Below, in pieces: positions 1 to 8,012 of a stretch of 23,641 nt of DNA. Location of the stretch: positions 1 through 23,641 of IMG/VR virus record IMGVR_UViG_3300034156_000072; one strand, given 5' to 3'. The notes below the pieces were generated by a model that did no database searches, was not told where the DNA came from, and saw only the letters and a program-made list of their open reading frames with translations. Source of the DNA: a virus. The position numbers and the translations under genes are program-made. The number at the start of each line of letters is the position of its first letter. Positions within the stretch are counted from its first letter, which is position 1.

Positions 1-71
1 CGGTGGTCGCCGTATCATTAGTAATTCAAGCCGCGGGATTTGCGCAAAGTGTTTAGGGCATAGGGGGCAAT

Positions 72-623
72 ATGCGACTGTCTAGAAAGGATTTTTCGTT
101 TCTAGATATCCCTGGTTTGCAAGCCGATCTGGGGGAGTTGGTCGGGATTACGCAGTCGGTGGTGTCGGAGCTGATCGCCGACGGGGTGTTGCGGCCCGAG
201 GCGACGCTCCGCCAATGGCTGATCGACTACTGCGCGCACATCCGCGAAGCGGCGGCGGGGCGTGGCGGGGGGAAGCAAGCCCAGCAGGCGCTGGCCGAAG
301 CCCGGGTGCGGGAGAGCCTTTCAAAAGCGCTGCGCAACGAGGTGGAGACCGGCAAGGAATTGGGCCTGCTGATCTACGCCAGCCACGTGGAGGCGCAGCT
401 CGTCGACTGGGCGGCCTCGGGGGTGCAGTCGGTCGAGGCGGCGATTGATCGGATCTCCGACGGGATCGCGTCGGAGTTCAACATCGAGTTAGAGGATCGG
501 CATGTACGCGACCACCTACGCGGTGCCCTTAGAGATATTGCAGCCTACCCAAGCCGTGCTGCAGCAGCTGCTGCTGCGGGTCGCGAGCGAGTGGGAGCCG
601 CGGGAGCCGATCCCGACGGCTGA
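72..623 (+). CDS. terS: Terminase small subunit (putative)
   Basis: Likely recognises phage DNA and delivers it to the large terminase for packaging. The 183-residue product has an N-terminal helix-turn-helix-like stretch at about residues 15-50 (GELVGITQSVVSELIADGVL, then an RQWL segment), as in Nu1/DUF1441-type small subunits. A charged, helical oligomerisation-type middle follows (residues 65-110). The start at 72 has a G-rich Shine-Dalgarno stretch (AGGGGGC) just upstream. The 3' end overlaps the large terminase start by 122 nt, and the Ala-rich tail (SRAAAAAAAG) lies in this overlap, so the last 40 residues may be poorly constrained. Position directly before a GpA-type terminase is the strongest support for the function; sequence similarity alone is weak. 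Confidence 0.72.
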   Translation: MRLSRKDFSFLDIPGLQADLGELVGITQSVVSELIADGVLRPEATLRQWLIDYCAHIREAAAGRGGGKQAQQALAEARVRESLSKALRNEVETGKELGLLIYASHVEAQLVDWAASGVQSVEAAIDRISDGIASEFNIELEDRHVRDHLRGALRDIAAYPSRAAAAAAAGRERVGAAGADPDG

Positions 624-2625
624 GTTCGCCGAAGACCACCTGCGGCTTCCCCAAGAGGTCGCGGAAGCGCACGGCCGATTCGACCTCTACTACGCGCCGC
701 ACTTGCGGGGCATCTTCGCCGCGATGGACGACCCGCAGGTCCAGGAGATCGACTGCATGAAGGGCGCCCAGGTCGCCTGGACCACGGCCCTGATTGCCTA
801 CCTGGCCAACCGCATCTGCACCGCCCCGTGCGCCATGATCGGGCTGTTCGACAGCGACGGCGCGGCGCGCGACTTCCACGACGAAAAGCTCGTTCCTATC
901 GTGAGCGCGACCCCGGAGCTGTCGCGGCGGATCAACATCAAGCAGACCCGCACGGCGGGCAATCGGGCGGACTTCAAGCGGTTTCCGGGCGGATTCCTCA
1001 AGCTGGGCGGGTCCGGCCAGATCCGCAAACTCAAGTCCACCTCCGCCGGCGTGCTCTTCGTCGAAGAGCCGGACGACGCCAAGGACAACGTCCGGGACCA
1101 AGGCGACGCCATCCAGCTCTTGTGGGAGCGGGCCAAGCGGCGCAAGCGCGTGAAGCGCATCTTGGGTGGAACCCCGAGCCTTAAGGGATTCTCACAGGTC
1201 GAGTTCCGCCTGGAGCTCTCCGACAAACGCGTACTCCCGATCGCCTGCCACGATTGCGGCGAGAAGCACGTCATGGACCTAGACAACGTCTCCTGGCACG
1301 ACCACGACGGTCCGGCCCATCCCGTCTACGGTCGCGCCGTCCTCGATTCCGCCGTCTACGTCTGCCCCCACTGCGGCAGCGCCTGGGACGATCACCAGCG
1401 TCACGAAAACATCCGCGCCACCGTCCAGGCCGCCGTCCTCGCCTGCGACCCCTACTACGGATGGACCCCGACCCGACCCTTCAACGGCATCGCCGGATTC
1501 CACGAGCTGAACGAAGCCTACAGCTGCCTGCCCGGCGTCGGTATGACCGAGTTCGTGCGCGACAAGCTGGAAGCCGAACATGCCGCTGCCCAGGGCGACC
1601 AGAACAGACTCATCGTCTTCGTCAACAGCAAATACGGGCGCCCCTACGAATTCAGCGGAGAGCACGCGCGCAAAGACGACCTGCGCGCGGCGGCCCTCGA
1701 TTATCCGGAAGGCACGGTCCCCGCCGGCGGACTCATCCTCACCGCGGGCGTCGACGTGCAGCACAACCGCCTGTCCGTCCTCATCCGGGCCCATGGGCGC
1801 GACCGGCAAAGCTGGCTGACCCTGTGGACCGAGCCGGCCGCCGTGGTGGCCGTCAGCAATATCGGCGATGCGGTGTGGCTCGAGGCTGAAAAGATCCTGT
1901 TCGGAACCGAGTACTTCAGCGCCGACGGGCTCAGCCTACGCGTCTCGGCACTCACCATCGACAGTTCCGACGGCCAGACCAACGACGCCGTCTACGCCTG
2001 GGTCACCGCGATGCGACGCAAGTACCCGGCCGTCGCCATCATGGCGGGCAAGGGCGCCTCCTCCGGCGAGCCGGAAATCTTCACCCTGCCCTCGCCCAAG
2101 GCCGTCGACCCCAAGCGGGCAGACAAGGCCAGCAAGGCCGACCGCTGGGGTCTGCGCGTCCACCTGGTCGGCACCGCCAAAGCCAAGGACTACCTGTCGG
2201 AGCGCTGGCGCCTGGAGGCCAACGGCGCCGGGCACCAGCATGCCTATGCCGGGGTGCGCGAGGATTACTGGGAGCAGATCACCGCCGAAATCAAAGCCCC
2301 GAACCGATCCCTGCGCGGCAAACGGGTCTGGACCAAGAAGGTCGGCCATCCCAACGAGGCCCTGGACTGCGAGGTCTACGCGGAGCATGCCGCCCGGGCG
2401 ATCAAAGTCCACATCCGCACCGTCGCGCAGTGGGACAGCTTGGACGTGTTTTCGCGGCAAGGCCGCTTGTTCGATTCGGTTCCCGAGACGGCGCCATTCC
2501 AGGTCGACTCGGTTCCCGACACGGCGCCTTTCCAGGATCCGCCCGCGGACAGCCCACCCCCGGTGCCCCCGCGCGGCGGACCGCGGCCGCGCGGGGGTCG
2601 GGGCTGGGTCGACGGGTGGAAATAG
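502..2625 (+). CDS. terL: Terminase large subunit, GpA family
   Basis: ATP-driven motor and nuclease that packages DNA through the portal and cuts it. At 707 residues it is slightly longer than lambda gpA. Visible landmarks: a Walker A-like CMKGAQVAWTT at residues 85-95, a Walker B-like LFVEEPD at 185-191, a zinc-ribbon insert (Cys249/252 and Cys288/291), and nuclease-domain acidic residues at D418 (GVDVQ), D487/D490 (TIDSSD) and D622 (EALDCEVYA). The start at 502 lies inside the small terminase gene and has AGAGG about 6 nt upstream. The C-terminus carries two near-identical copies of DSVPxTAPFQ followed by a Pro/Arg/Gly-rich tail, a low-complexity extension beyond the usual GpA end. The family assignment is clear. 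Confidence 0.95.
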   Translation: MYATTYAVPLEILQPTQAVLQQLLLRVASEWEPREPIPTAEFAEDHLRLPQEVAEAHGRFDLYYAPHLRGIFAAMDDPQVQEIDCMKGAQVAWTTALIAYLANRICTAPCAMIGLFDSDGAARDFHDEKLVPIVSATPELSRRINIKQTRTAGNRADFKRFPGGFLKLGGSGQIRKLKSTSAGVLFVEEPDDAKDNVRDQGDAIQLLWERAKRRKRVKRILGGTPSLKGFSQVEFRLELSDKRVLPIACHDCGEKHVMDLDNVSWHDHDGPAHPVYGRAVLDSAVYVCPHCGSAWDDHQRHENIRATVQAAVLACDPYYGWTPTRPFNGIAGFHELNEAYSCLPGVGMTEFVRDKLEAEHAAAQGDQNRLIVFVNSKYGRPYEFSGEHARKDDLRAAALDYPEGTVPAGGLILTAGVDVQHNRLSVLIRAHGRDRQSWLTLWTEPAAVVAVSNIGDAVWLEAEKILFGTEYFSADGLSLRVSALTIDSSDGQTNDAVYAWVTAMRRKYPAVAIMAGKGASSGEPEIFTLPSPKAVDPKRADKASKADRWGLRVHLVGTAKAKDYLSERWRLEANGAGHQHAYAGVREDYWEQITAEIKAPNRSLRGKRVWTKKVGHPNEALDCEVYAEHAARAIKVHIRTVAQWDSLDVFSRQGRLFDSVPETAPFQVDSVPDTAPFQDPPADSPPPVPPRGGPRPRGGRGWVDGWK
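2473..2535 (+). repeat. Tandem repeat within terminase C-terminus
   Basis: Two 30-nt copies (2473-2502 and 2506-2535), separated by the codon GTC, encode DSVPETAPFQ and DSVPDTAPFQ. They differ at a few bases, so the duplication is recent but not identical. They lie after the conserved nuclease domain, in what is probably a flexible tail. Confidence 0.85.
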
Positions 2626-2628
2626 CCA

Positions 2629-2862
2629 ATGGACTTCTTCGACGAGCTGCGGGAGATCGCCGCCGCCGCCGGAGTGGCCCCCTCCCAAGCCGAGGCCCTG
2701 TGCGAGCTCATCGCCCAGCGCCTGGGCGGCTCGCGGCCCTACATCCGCCGCCGCGGCGTGGTGCCGGAGGTGCAGCCGAGCGACACCCCGGCGACCATCC
2801 AGCGGCGCTACGGCGTCTCGCGCTCGACCGCGGACCGGTGGGTGCATTCGTGGAAGCGGTGA
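2629..2862 (+). CDS. Mor/C-like helix-turn-helix protein
   Basis: A 77-residue protein starting 3 nt after the large terminase stop. The segment CELIAQRLGGSRPYIRR (about residues 25-41) resembles the core of the Mu Mor/C transcription activator family, in which an LGG-x-YIP motif precedes the DNA-binding helices. The C-terminal TIQRRYGVSRSTADRWVHSW is a typical helix-turn-helix. By family analogy it may bind DNA and control late-gene or accessory-gene transcription, but short proteins of this kind next to terminase genes are mostly uncharacterised. A purine-rich GGTGGAAAT upstream of the ATG can serve as ribosome binding site. It closes the packaging block; the next gene is 103 nt away. Confidence 0.7.
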   Translation: MDFFDELREIAAAAGVAPSQAEALCELIAQRLGGSRPYIRRRGVVPEVQPSDTPATIQRRYGVSRSTADRWVHSWKR

Positions 2863-2915
2863 GGCGAGTTTCGCTTACCCGTCTTGCGCGGAAAGCCCCG
2901 CCGTTCATCGCGAAT

Positions 2916-2941
2916 GATGCGGTTCACAAGCTCACCGCATC
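2916..2941. other. Inverted repeat between packaging and accessory genes
   Basis: GATGCGGT (2916-2923) and ACCGCATC (2934-2941) form a perfect 8-bp stem with a 10-nt loop, 25 nt before the next start codon. There is no T-run, so it is not a classical terminator. It could be an operator or an RNA processing site. Nothing else is seen in the 2863-2965 gap. Confidence 0.5.
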
Positions 2942-2965
2942 CTACTGCACTGATCGGGAAAAACT

Positions 2966-3178
2966 ATGTCGCTCGCCCTGAAGCTTCACCACCGCCAACG
3001 GCTCAAACGCAACCGGCGCTTTTATTGGGGCCGGGATCTTGGCAAAGAGCCGAAACGGCTGGCGCGCGTCGTCAACACCAAAAAGCCGTGCTCTTGCATC
3101 ATGTGCGGGAATGCGCGCAAGCATTCAGGCCCGCCGCGGCAGGAACGGCGCTTCGCTATGGCCTTGTCCGAGGTTTAG
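2966..3178 (+). CDS. Small conserved protein with CSCxMCGN motif
   Basis: A 70-residue, very basic protein. Residues 13-25 are rich in Lys/Arg and aromatics (LKRNRRFYWGRDL), followed by the Cys cluster CSCIMCGNARK at about 42-52 and then GPPRQERR. I recall this pattern (an NPR/NAR-K sequence after CxCxxC) from small proteins of unknown function found widely on bacterial chromosomes. The three closely spaced Cys suggest metal binding, but one typical ligand is missing, so this is inference. Only a weak GGGA lies upstream of the ATG. It sits convergent with the minus-strand toxin-antitoxin pair (10-nt gap) and seems to be part of an accessory insertion between packaging and head genes. Confidence 0.68.
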   Translation: MSLALKLHHRQRLKRNRRFYWGRDLGKEPKRLARVVNTKKPCSCIMCGNARKHSGPPRQERRFAMALSEV

Positions 3179-3187
3179 CCGCCGATC

Positions 3188-3538
3188 TCAAGCTGCCTTC
3201 GCGCCCCATCTCAAATGAATATCGACCCCCGCATAAGGAAAATGCAGCTTGCCGTCATCGGTCTTGTCGATCAGCCCGATGGACGTTAGCCGCTGGGCAT
3301 CGGCGTGGACCGCGCGCACATCGCGACCCACCCGGCGTGCCAGCTCGCGCACCCCCAGCGGGCCGGCCCCTGCCAACGCCTTGATGACCGCAAAGCGGTT
3401 GCCCGTGAGCGTGTCGAGCAGCGCCTCATCGGTGTCGAAAAAATACCCCGGCGGTTGCGGCTCCTCGCGCTCGACGGCCCGCACGATCCGCGCGTTAAAC
3501 TCATCGTCGGTCGCTACTTCAATCGTCAGCGTTTCCAA
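3188..3538 (-). CDS. Winged-HTH antitoxin-like protein (TumA/HVO_A0114-like)
   Basis: A 116-residue protein with a MarR/ArsR-like winged helix: NRFAVIKALAGAGPLGVREL, then ARRVGRDVRAVHADAQRL and a short wing (IDKTDDGKLHFPY). It is the expected antitoxin and autorepressor for the upstream toxin gene, which it overlaps by 20 nt. I place the start at the TTG at 3538-3536 because GGAGG lies 7 nt before it on the minus strand. The reading frame is open further upstream, but that part translates to low-complexity residues and overlaps the toxin heavily. The pairing of an HTH protein with a DUF6516/TumE protein is a known genomic arrangement; the inhibitory pairing itself is inferred. Confidence 0.8.
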   Translation of the reverse strand: METLTIEVATDDEFNARIVRAVEREEPQPPGYFFDTDEALLDTLTGNRFAVIKALAGAGPLGVRELARRVGRDVRAVHADAQRLTSIGLIDKTDDGKLHFPYAGVDIHLRWGAKAA

Positions 3539-3821
3539 TTGCTTGCCTCCAACATTGAATGTCGCGGTCAAAATCGGCCAACAGCGCGTTAAGGCTGGTC
3601 CATTCGATCGGCGTTTCCAGCTCGCCCAGGTGCTTGTGGTCGCCTTTCCCGCGCTCGTTGTCGTAGCGCAGCACACAGCGGCCGTTCGCGATCAACGCCA
3701 GGCTGTACTTGTACGGGTGCGCACTGCCGGGGAGCGGTTCCGGCAAGCGCCACACCTTGACCTCTTTCACCAAATCGTCGGCGATGCGCTTCTTAAAGTG
3801 AATGAGGCGTTGCGCTGGCAT
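3519..3821 (-). CDS. TumE-like toxin (DUF6516 family)
   Basis: A 100-residue protein. It has the hallmarks I associate with the TumE/DUF6516 toxin family: a basic N-terminus (RLIHFKKRI), a predicted beta-hairpin region with the sequence YKYSLALIANGRCVLRYDNE (about residues 38-57), then KGDHKHLGELETPIEW and a C-terminal acidic helix. It is the first gene of a two-gene minus-strand operon whose second gene encodes the HTH antitoxin. The ATG lies directly after the predicted -10 box, so the message is probably leaderless or nearly so. A toxin-antitoxin pair on the opposite strand to the late genes, with its own promoter, is typical of a phage moron or a prophage-maintenance cargo. Confidence 0.8.
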   Translation of the reverse strand: MPAQRLIHFKKRIADDLVKEVKVWRLPEPLPGSAHPYKYSLALIANGRCVLRYDNERGKGDHKHLGELETPIEWTSLNALLADFDRDIQCWRQAIGNADD

Positions 3822-3876
3822 GTTGCTATCTTAGCAACACTTAACCGCGTTGTCTATCGAGCAACATGATAGACAA
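3821..3876. promoter_or_regulatory. Two operator-like palindromes
   Basis: TGTTGCTATCTTAGCAACA (3821-3839) is a perfect 8-bp inverted repeat with a 3-nt centre covering the -10 box and start codon. TTGTCTATC (3850-3858) and GATAGACAA (3868-3876) form a perfect 9-bp inverted repeat overlapping the -35 box. The motif AGCAACA occurs both in the first palindrome and in the centre of the second. Both are well placed for autorepression by the HTH antitoxin. The rest of the 168-nt gap (3877-3989) shows no clear plus-strand promoter. Confidence 0.7.
3828..3856 (-). promoter_or_regulatory. Sigma70-type promoter of the toxin-antitoxin operon
   Basis: On the minus strand, a -35-like TAGACA (3856-3851) and a -10-like TAAGAT (3833-3828) are separated by exactly 17 nt. 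Transcription would begin within about 1-2 nt of the toxin ATG at 3821, which predicts a leaderless mRNA. Confidence 0.7.
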
Positions 3877-3989
3877 GCGAAAACTTGGAAACGGTCGCAG
3901 ATCTCCCGCGATTCCCGGTCCCCACCCACCGCAAAACTCGTCCCATTTTCGCCTTATTTTGAACAACGCCCTGGCCCACACTTCAGGCC

Positions 3990-4577
3990 ATGAGCGACCC
4001 CACCGCAATCCCCGCCACCCTCCGATCCGGCGATAGCTGGACCTGGCCGGTCGGCCTCGCCGTCGCCGTCGCGGACTACCCCGCCGACACCTGGTCGCTG
4101 GCCTACCTTCTGCGCAGCGCGGCGGATCGCTTCCTCGTCCCCGCCTCCGTCACCGGCGGCGAAGCCCCCGAGTGGCGCGTGAGCGTCGCACCCGCCGCCA
4201 CCGCCCTCCTGGCCGCCGGGCGTTACGACTGGGTCCTGTTCGCCACCCGCCTGGAGGGCGAGGCCATTGCCGAGCGCCGCTCGCTCGCCACCGGGACGGT
4301 CGAGATCGTCCCCGATCCCGCGACCCAAGACCTGTCCGGCCCCGTCTCCCATGCCCGGCGGATGCTCGACGCCATCGAATCCGCCTTGGAAGGCCGTGCG
4401 ACCGAGGGCGATCTCGACCTCATCGAAACCGCCCACAACGGCCGCTCGGCCCGTTACGACCTCGCGGCGCTGCACCAACTGCACCGCTACTACGCGGCCC
4501 GGGTGGCGGCGGAAGAGGCCCTGGTCGCCGGCACCATGGGTGCGCGGTCGGGAATCGTTCAGGTGCAATTCCGCTAA
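3990..4577 (+). CDS. Conserved phage head-region protein upstream of portal
   Basis: A 195-residue protein with an N-terminal beta-rich half (GDSWTWPVGL, RYDWVLFATRLEGEA, TGTVEIVPDP) and a helical C-terminal half containing SHARRMLDAIESALEGRAT and a long helix LHQLHRYYAARVAAEEAL. Proteins of this layout commonly sit before lambda-type portal genes and are probably head-completion or head-tail connection factors of gpW-like role. The function is inferred from position and general resemblance, not from a catalytic motif. It starts after a short AGG upstream of the ATG. Its TAA stop overlaps the portal ATG (TAATG), implying translational coupling. Confidence 0.75.
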   Translation: MSDPTAIPATLRSGDSWTWPVGLAVAVADYPADTWSLAYLLRSAADRFLVPASVTGGEAPEWRVSVAPAATALLAAGRYDWVLFATRLEGEAIAERRSLATGTVEIVPDPATQDLSGPVSHARRMLDAIESALEGRATEGDLDLIETAHNGRSARYDLAALHQLHRYYAARVAAEEALVAGTMGARSGIVQVQFR

Positions 4578-6142
4578 TGGCCTCCTCCGCCAAAATCCTG
4601 CCCCATCCGGCGACCGTCAATCGGGCCTACGAAGGGGCCGGCGCATACTCCGCGCTCACCTCCTGGACCTCCTTCTCCGCCCCGCCGGATGTCGACATCC
4701 ATGCGGCCCTGCGCGCCTTGCGGGCCCGCTCGCGGGAGTCCGCGCAGAACGACGACCACATGTCCTACTTCCTGACGCTGGTGGAATCCAACGTCATCGG
4801 GCTGCAAGGCATCGCCGTTCAGGCCCGGCCCAAACTCCTGAGCGGCAAGTTCGACAAACGGCTTGCCGGGCGGATCGAGCTCGAATGGACCCGCCAGTGC
4901 AAGCGCGGCGCGTGGGATTGCACCGGCCAACTGAGCCGAACCGCCTTCGACCAACTCGGCGTGCGCACCACCGCCCAAGACGGCGAAGTCCTCATCCGCC
5001 TGCACGAGGGCGACCCCGAGTCCCCCACCGGATTCAGCGTCGAGCTGATCGATGCCGAAACATTAGATATCGACTACAACGCCGTGTTGCCGAACGGAAA
5101 CGTCGTGCGCATGGGCGTCGAAATGACCCGCCGCCGCCGCCCGGTCGCCTACTGGCTCTTTTCCGAGCCGGCCAACCCCTGGGGCGGCTACGGCTCCACC
5201 TACAGTGCCAGCCAGCGCACCCGCGTCCCGGCCGACGAAATCATCCACGTCTACCTGCCCCATTGGGTGTGGGGCTCGCGCGGCGTCCCCTGGGCGCGCA
5301 CCGCGCTGCGTCGCATGAAAATGCTCTCCGGCTATGAAGAGGCCGCCATCACCGCCGCCCGCATGGCGGCGGTCAAGGGCGCCAAATACGTGGCAAGCCC
5401 GGATGCCGACCCGCGCCAAGGCATGAACGGTGCGCCAGGGCCGGACGGACAATTCGCCCAAGAAGTGCGCCCAGGGCAAATCGAACAAGTCCCCTGGGGC
5501 TGGGATCTCCAGGCCCTGGATTGGTCCTGGCCCAATACCGAGCACGGCGAGTTTTGCAGTGCGGCCCTGCGCGGCATCGCTTGCGGGCTCGGGATCGACT
5601 TTGCGTCGGTCTCCAACGACCTGCGCGAGGCCAACTACTCCTCCATGCGCCACGGCGCGCTCAACTCCCGCGACCTCTGGATGCGCCTCCAGGGCTGGTG
5701 GATCGAATGGGTCTCGGAGCCCATCTACCGGCGCTGGGTGGCCTATGCCATCCGCACCGGCCGCATTGCCCAAGTCAACGGCGAGACCCTCTCCCTGGAT
5801 CGGATCGAGGCCCTGAGCGAGGCCGTCTACCAAGGGCGCCGCTGGCCCTGGGTCGATCCCCTCAAGGATCTTCAAGCGTCCCAGCTCGCCGTCAACCTGC
5901 GCACCCGCTCCATCAGCTCCATCATCCGCGAAAGCGGTCTGGAGCCGGAGGACGTGTGGACGGAGCTTGCGGAAGATTTCGAGACCCTCGCCCGCCTCAA
6001 GATCGCGCCGGTCGCCGCTGCCGATCCGCCCGGGGCGTCGGGCCCCGTCCCGGGGGCGCCCCCCGAGGCCCCCGAGGCCCCCGAGGACCCCGCGCTCAGC
6101 ACCGACCCCAAGGACCCCGAGGAGGCCCCGCCCGATGCCTGA
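4577..6142 (+). CDS. Portal protein, lambda gpB type
   Basis: Forms the dodecameric channel at one capsid vertex that DNA passes through. The 521-residue product has the lambda-like portal pattern: RELEWTRQC-type residues around 90, a conserved RLHEGDPESPTGFSVELIDAET-type block near 150-170, VPADEIIHVYLP near 220, GVPWARTALRRMKMLSGYEEA near 240, and NYSSMRHGALNSRDLWMRLQ near 355. The start at 4577 overlaps the previous stop. The C-terminus is a Pro/Glu/Ala/Asp-rich tail of about 45 residues (repeated PEAPEAPED), probably disordered. It overlaps the following protease-capsid gene by 8 nt. Confidence 0.94.
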   Translation: MASSAKILPHPATVNRAYEGAGAYSALTSWTSFSAPPDVDIHAALRALRARSRESAQNDDHMSYFLTLVESNVIGLQGIAVQARPKLLSGKFDKRLAGRIELEWTRQCKRGAWDCTGQLSRTAFDQLGVRTTAQDGEVLIRLHEGDPESPTGFSVELIDAETLDIDYNAVLPNGNVVRMGVEMTRRRRPVAYWLFSEPANPWGGYGSTYSASQRTRVPADEIIHVYLPHWVWGSRGVPWARTALRRMKMLSGYEEAAITAARMAAVKGAKYVASPDADPRQGMNGAPGPDGQFAQEVRPGQIEQVPWGWDLQALDWSWPNTEHGEFCSAALRGIACGLGIDFASVSNDLREANYSSMRHGALNSRDLWMRLQGWWIEWVSEPIYRRWVAYAIRTGRIAQVNGETLSLDRIEALSEAVYQGRRWPWVDPLKDLQASQLAVNLRTRSISSIIRESGLEPEDVWTELAEDFETLARLKIAPVAAADPPGASGPVPGAPPEAPEAPEDPALSTDPKDPEEAPPDA

Positions 6143-7985
6143 CATCGCCCCCCGCTTGACCGCGCTGCGGGAGCACGAACCCCAGATCCCGTTGCAGATC
6201 GACCGCGCCGCGGCCGATGCCGCCGCGCTGGAAATCCCCTGCTCGTTCGCCTCCGATGCCATCGTCGAAGACCCCTGGAACGGGCCCATCCAGCTCTCCA
6301 TGGACCCGAGCGCGATCGACATCGCCGAAGCGCAGACCCGCGGCATCCCCGTGCAAGAGATGCACGCCCGCCACCTCCCCGTGGGCCGTGTCGTCAACGT
6401 GCGCCTGGACTCCGGGCGGTTGCTCGGCACCATCCGCTTCTCCCGCTCGGAGCGCGGCCGTCAGCTCTATCAGGACTGTGTGGACGGCATCATCACCGAC
6501 ACCAGCGTCGGCGCCTCCATCTCAGCCGTGCGCGAAGATCCGAACTATCTCATCGCTTTGCGATGGAAACCTCGCGAGGTTTCTTTAGTCGACCGCGGCG
6601 CCGACCCCTCCGTCGGCATCGCCCGTGCCGCGGCCCTCGCGGCTCCACCACTTGGAGTGAATCCCATGCCAGAGCCGACCCCGGCCGCCGAATCCGAAGG
6701 TTCGGCCAACAACCTCCCCGTTCTCGCCGTCGCCGCCGCCGGCGTCTCCGACGGACAGCGCACCGCCAACATCATGGAGCTCGCCCGCTATGCCTCGGGC
6801 CGTGCCCCGGAGCTTGGCATCGAACGCCTGGGGCAGGACTACATCCAATTCGGCCAGTCGTTCGAAGAATTCCGCGGCAAAGTCTGGTCCCTGCTCTCCG
6901 AGCGCAAGGCCAAAGAACCCGCCCTCGCCTGGCCCGATCCGGCGGCGCAGATCGGCATGAGCCCGCGGGAAGCGCAGCAATTCTCCATCGTGCGCGCCTG
7001 CAACGCGTCGCTCAGCGGCAACTGGCAAAAGGCCGGTTTCGAGCTGGAGGCATCCCGCGCGGTCGCCGACCGCCTCGGTCGCGCCCCGCGGGGATTCTTC
7101 GTCCCCCTGGAAGTCCAGGCCGACATCGGTCGCGGGGCCCTCGTCCAGCGCGCCGAGACCCTGAGCGCGGGCAACCCCACCTACGGCGGCTTCCTGGTCG
7201 GCACCGATCACCGGCCGGATCTCTTTATCGACGCCCTGCGCGCCACCTCTGTGGCCATGACCGCGGGCGTGCGCACTCTGACCGGACTGGTGGGGAACCT
7301 CAGCATCCCCAAGAAAACCAGCGTCGGGACCTTCTCCTGGATTAGCGAAGGCGAGGACGCGCCCGATACCGACATCCAATTCGGCGCGGTCGCCATGTCC
7401 CCGCGCACCATTGCGGGCGGCATCGCCATGACCCGCCGGTTGCTTCAGCAATCGAGCCCGTCCGTCGAAGCCTTAGTCCGCATGGACCTGGTCGACGGCT
7501 GCGCCCTGGCGCTGGATCTGGCGATCTTCGAGGGCGACGGCGTCAAGGCCCCGCGCGGCATCGTCAATCATCCGTCCATCAATACCGTCGCGGTCACCAC
7601 CGACGGCACCCCCACTTGGGGCGAAGTCGTCCAACTGGAAACCGAAATCGAGACCGACAACGCCTTAGTCGGCGCGCTCGGCTACATCACCACCCCGGCC
7701 GTCGTGGGCAAAATGAAGGTCACCCCCAAGGCGACCAACCAAGCCATCTTCATCATGGACGACAACGGCACCGTCAATGGCTACCCGGTGCGCCGCACCA
7801 CGCAATTGAGCACCAACGCCCTGCTCTTCGGGGATTGGTCGCAGATTCTGGTCGGCTATTGGGGCGTCTTGGATATCAAGCCCGACGAAGCCAAGCTGGC
7901 CGCGTCCGGCGGGCTCGTCATTCGCGCATTCCAGGATGCCGATGTGGCGGTTCGGCATGGCGAGAGCTTTGCGAAGGCGACTTGA
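6135..7985 (+). CDS. Fused prohead protease and HK97-fold major capsid protein
   Basis: One 616-residue polypeptide combines the maturation protease with the shell protein. The protease part (about residues 35-165) shows a His region EMHARHLPVGRV (H77/H80), a candidate catalytic Ser in ITDTSVGAS (S124), and the end motif REVSLVDRGADPSVGI. A Pro/Ala/Glu-rich linker (about 168-195) follows. The capsid part covers about 200-616, with HK97-like segments such as NPTYGGFLVG, ISEGEDAPDTDIQFG, a P-domain region ending in NHPSINTV, and the C-terminal LLFGDWSQILVGYWG. I infer that the protease cleaves itself off during assembly; fusions of this type are known in phages with lambda-like portals. No separate scaffold gene is visible. 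Confidence 0.93.
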   Translation: MPDIAPRLTALREHEPQIPLQIDRAAADAAALEIPCSFASDAIVEDPWNGPIQLSMDPSAIDIAEAQTRGIPVQEMHARHLPVGRVVNVRLDSGRLLGTIRFSRSERGRQLYQDCVDGIITDTSVGASISAVREDPNYLIALRWKPREVSLVDRGADPSVGIARAAALAAPPLGVNPMPEPTPAAESEGSANNLPVLAVAAAGVSDGQRTANIMELARYASGRAPELGIERLGQDYIQFGQSFEEFRGKVWSLLSERKAKEPALAWPDPAAQIGMSPREAQQFSIVRACNASLSGNWQKAGFELEASRAVADRLGRAPRGFFVPLEVQADIGRGALVQRAETLSAGNPTYGGFLVGTDHRPDLFIDALRATSVAMTAGVRTLTGLVGNLSIPKKTSVGTFSWISEGEDAPDTDIQFGAVAMSPRTIAGGIAMTRRLLQQSSPSVEALVRMDLVDGCALALDLAIFEGDGVKAPRGIVNHPSINTVAVTTDGTPTWGEVVQLETEIETDNALVGALGYITTPAVVGKMKVTPKATNQAIFIMDDNGTVNGYPVRRTTQLSTNALLFGDWSQILVGYWGVLDIKPDEAKLAASGGLVIRAFQDADVAVRHGESFAKAT

Positions 7986-7992
7986 TTGGTGT

Positions 7993-8012
7993 GCCCGGTC
8001 GATTGACCGGGC
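7993..8012 (+). other. Strong hairpin after capsid gene
   Basis: GCCCGGTC and GACCGGGC form a perfect 8-bp stem with a GATT loop, 7 nt after the capsid stop. There is no U-tract, so it is not a standard terminator. The flanks (GTGT before, GATGAGCGG after) recall subtype I-E repeats, while its position exactly beyond the spacer-like segment of the minus-strand I-C-like repeat would fit a degenerate terminal repeat. Either reading is tentative. Confidence 0.5.

Noticed and set aside
1-71. Promoter for the terminase operon in the first 71 bases
   Set aside because: TTGCGC is present but no acceptable -10 box lies at the right distance, and the upstream region is outside the window.
2916-2941. 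CRISPR-like repeat in the gap after the Mor-like gene
   Set aside because: The stem and flanks do not match any repeat subtype I know, and no second copy exists.
7993-8012. Rho-independent terminator after the capsid gene
   Set aside because: The stem is strong but no T-run follows on either strand.
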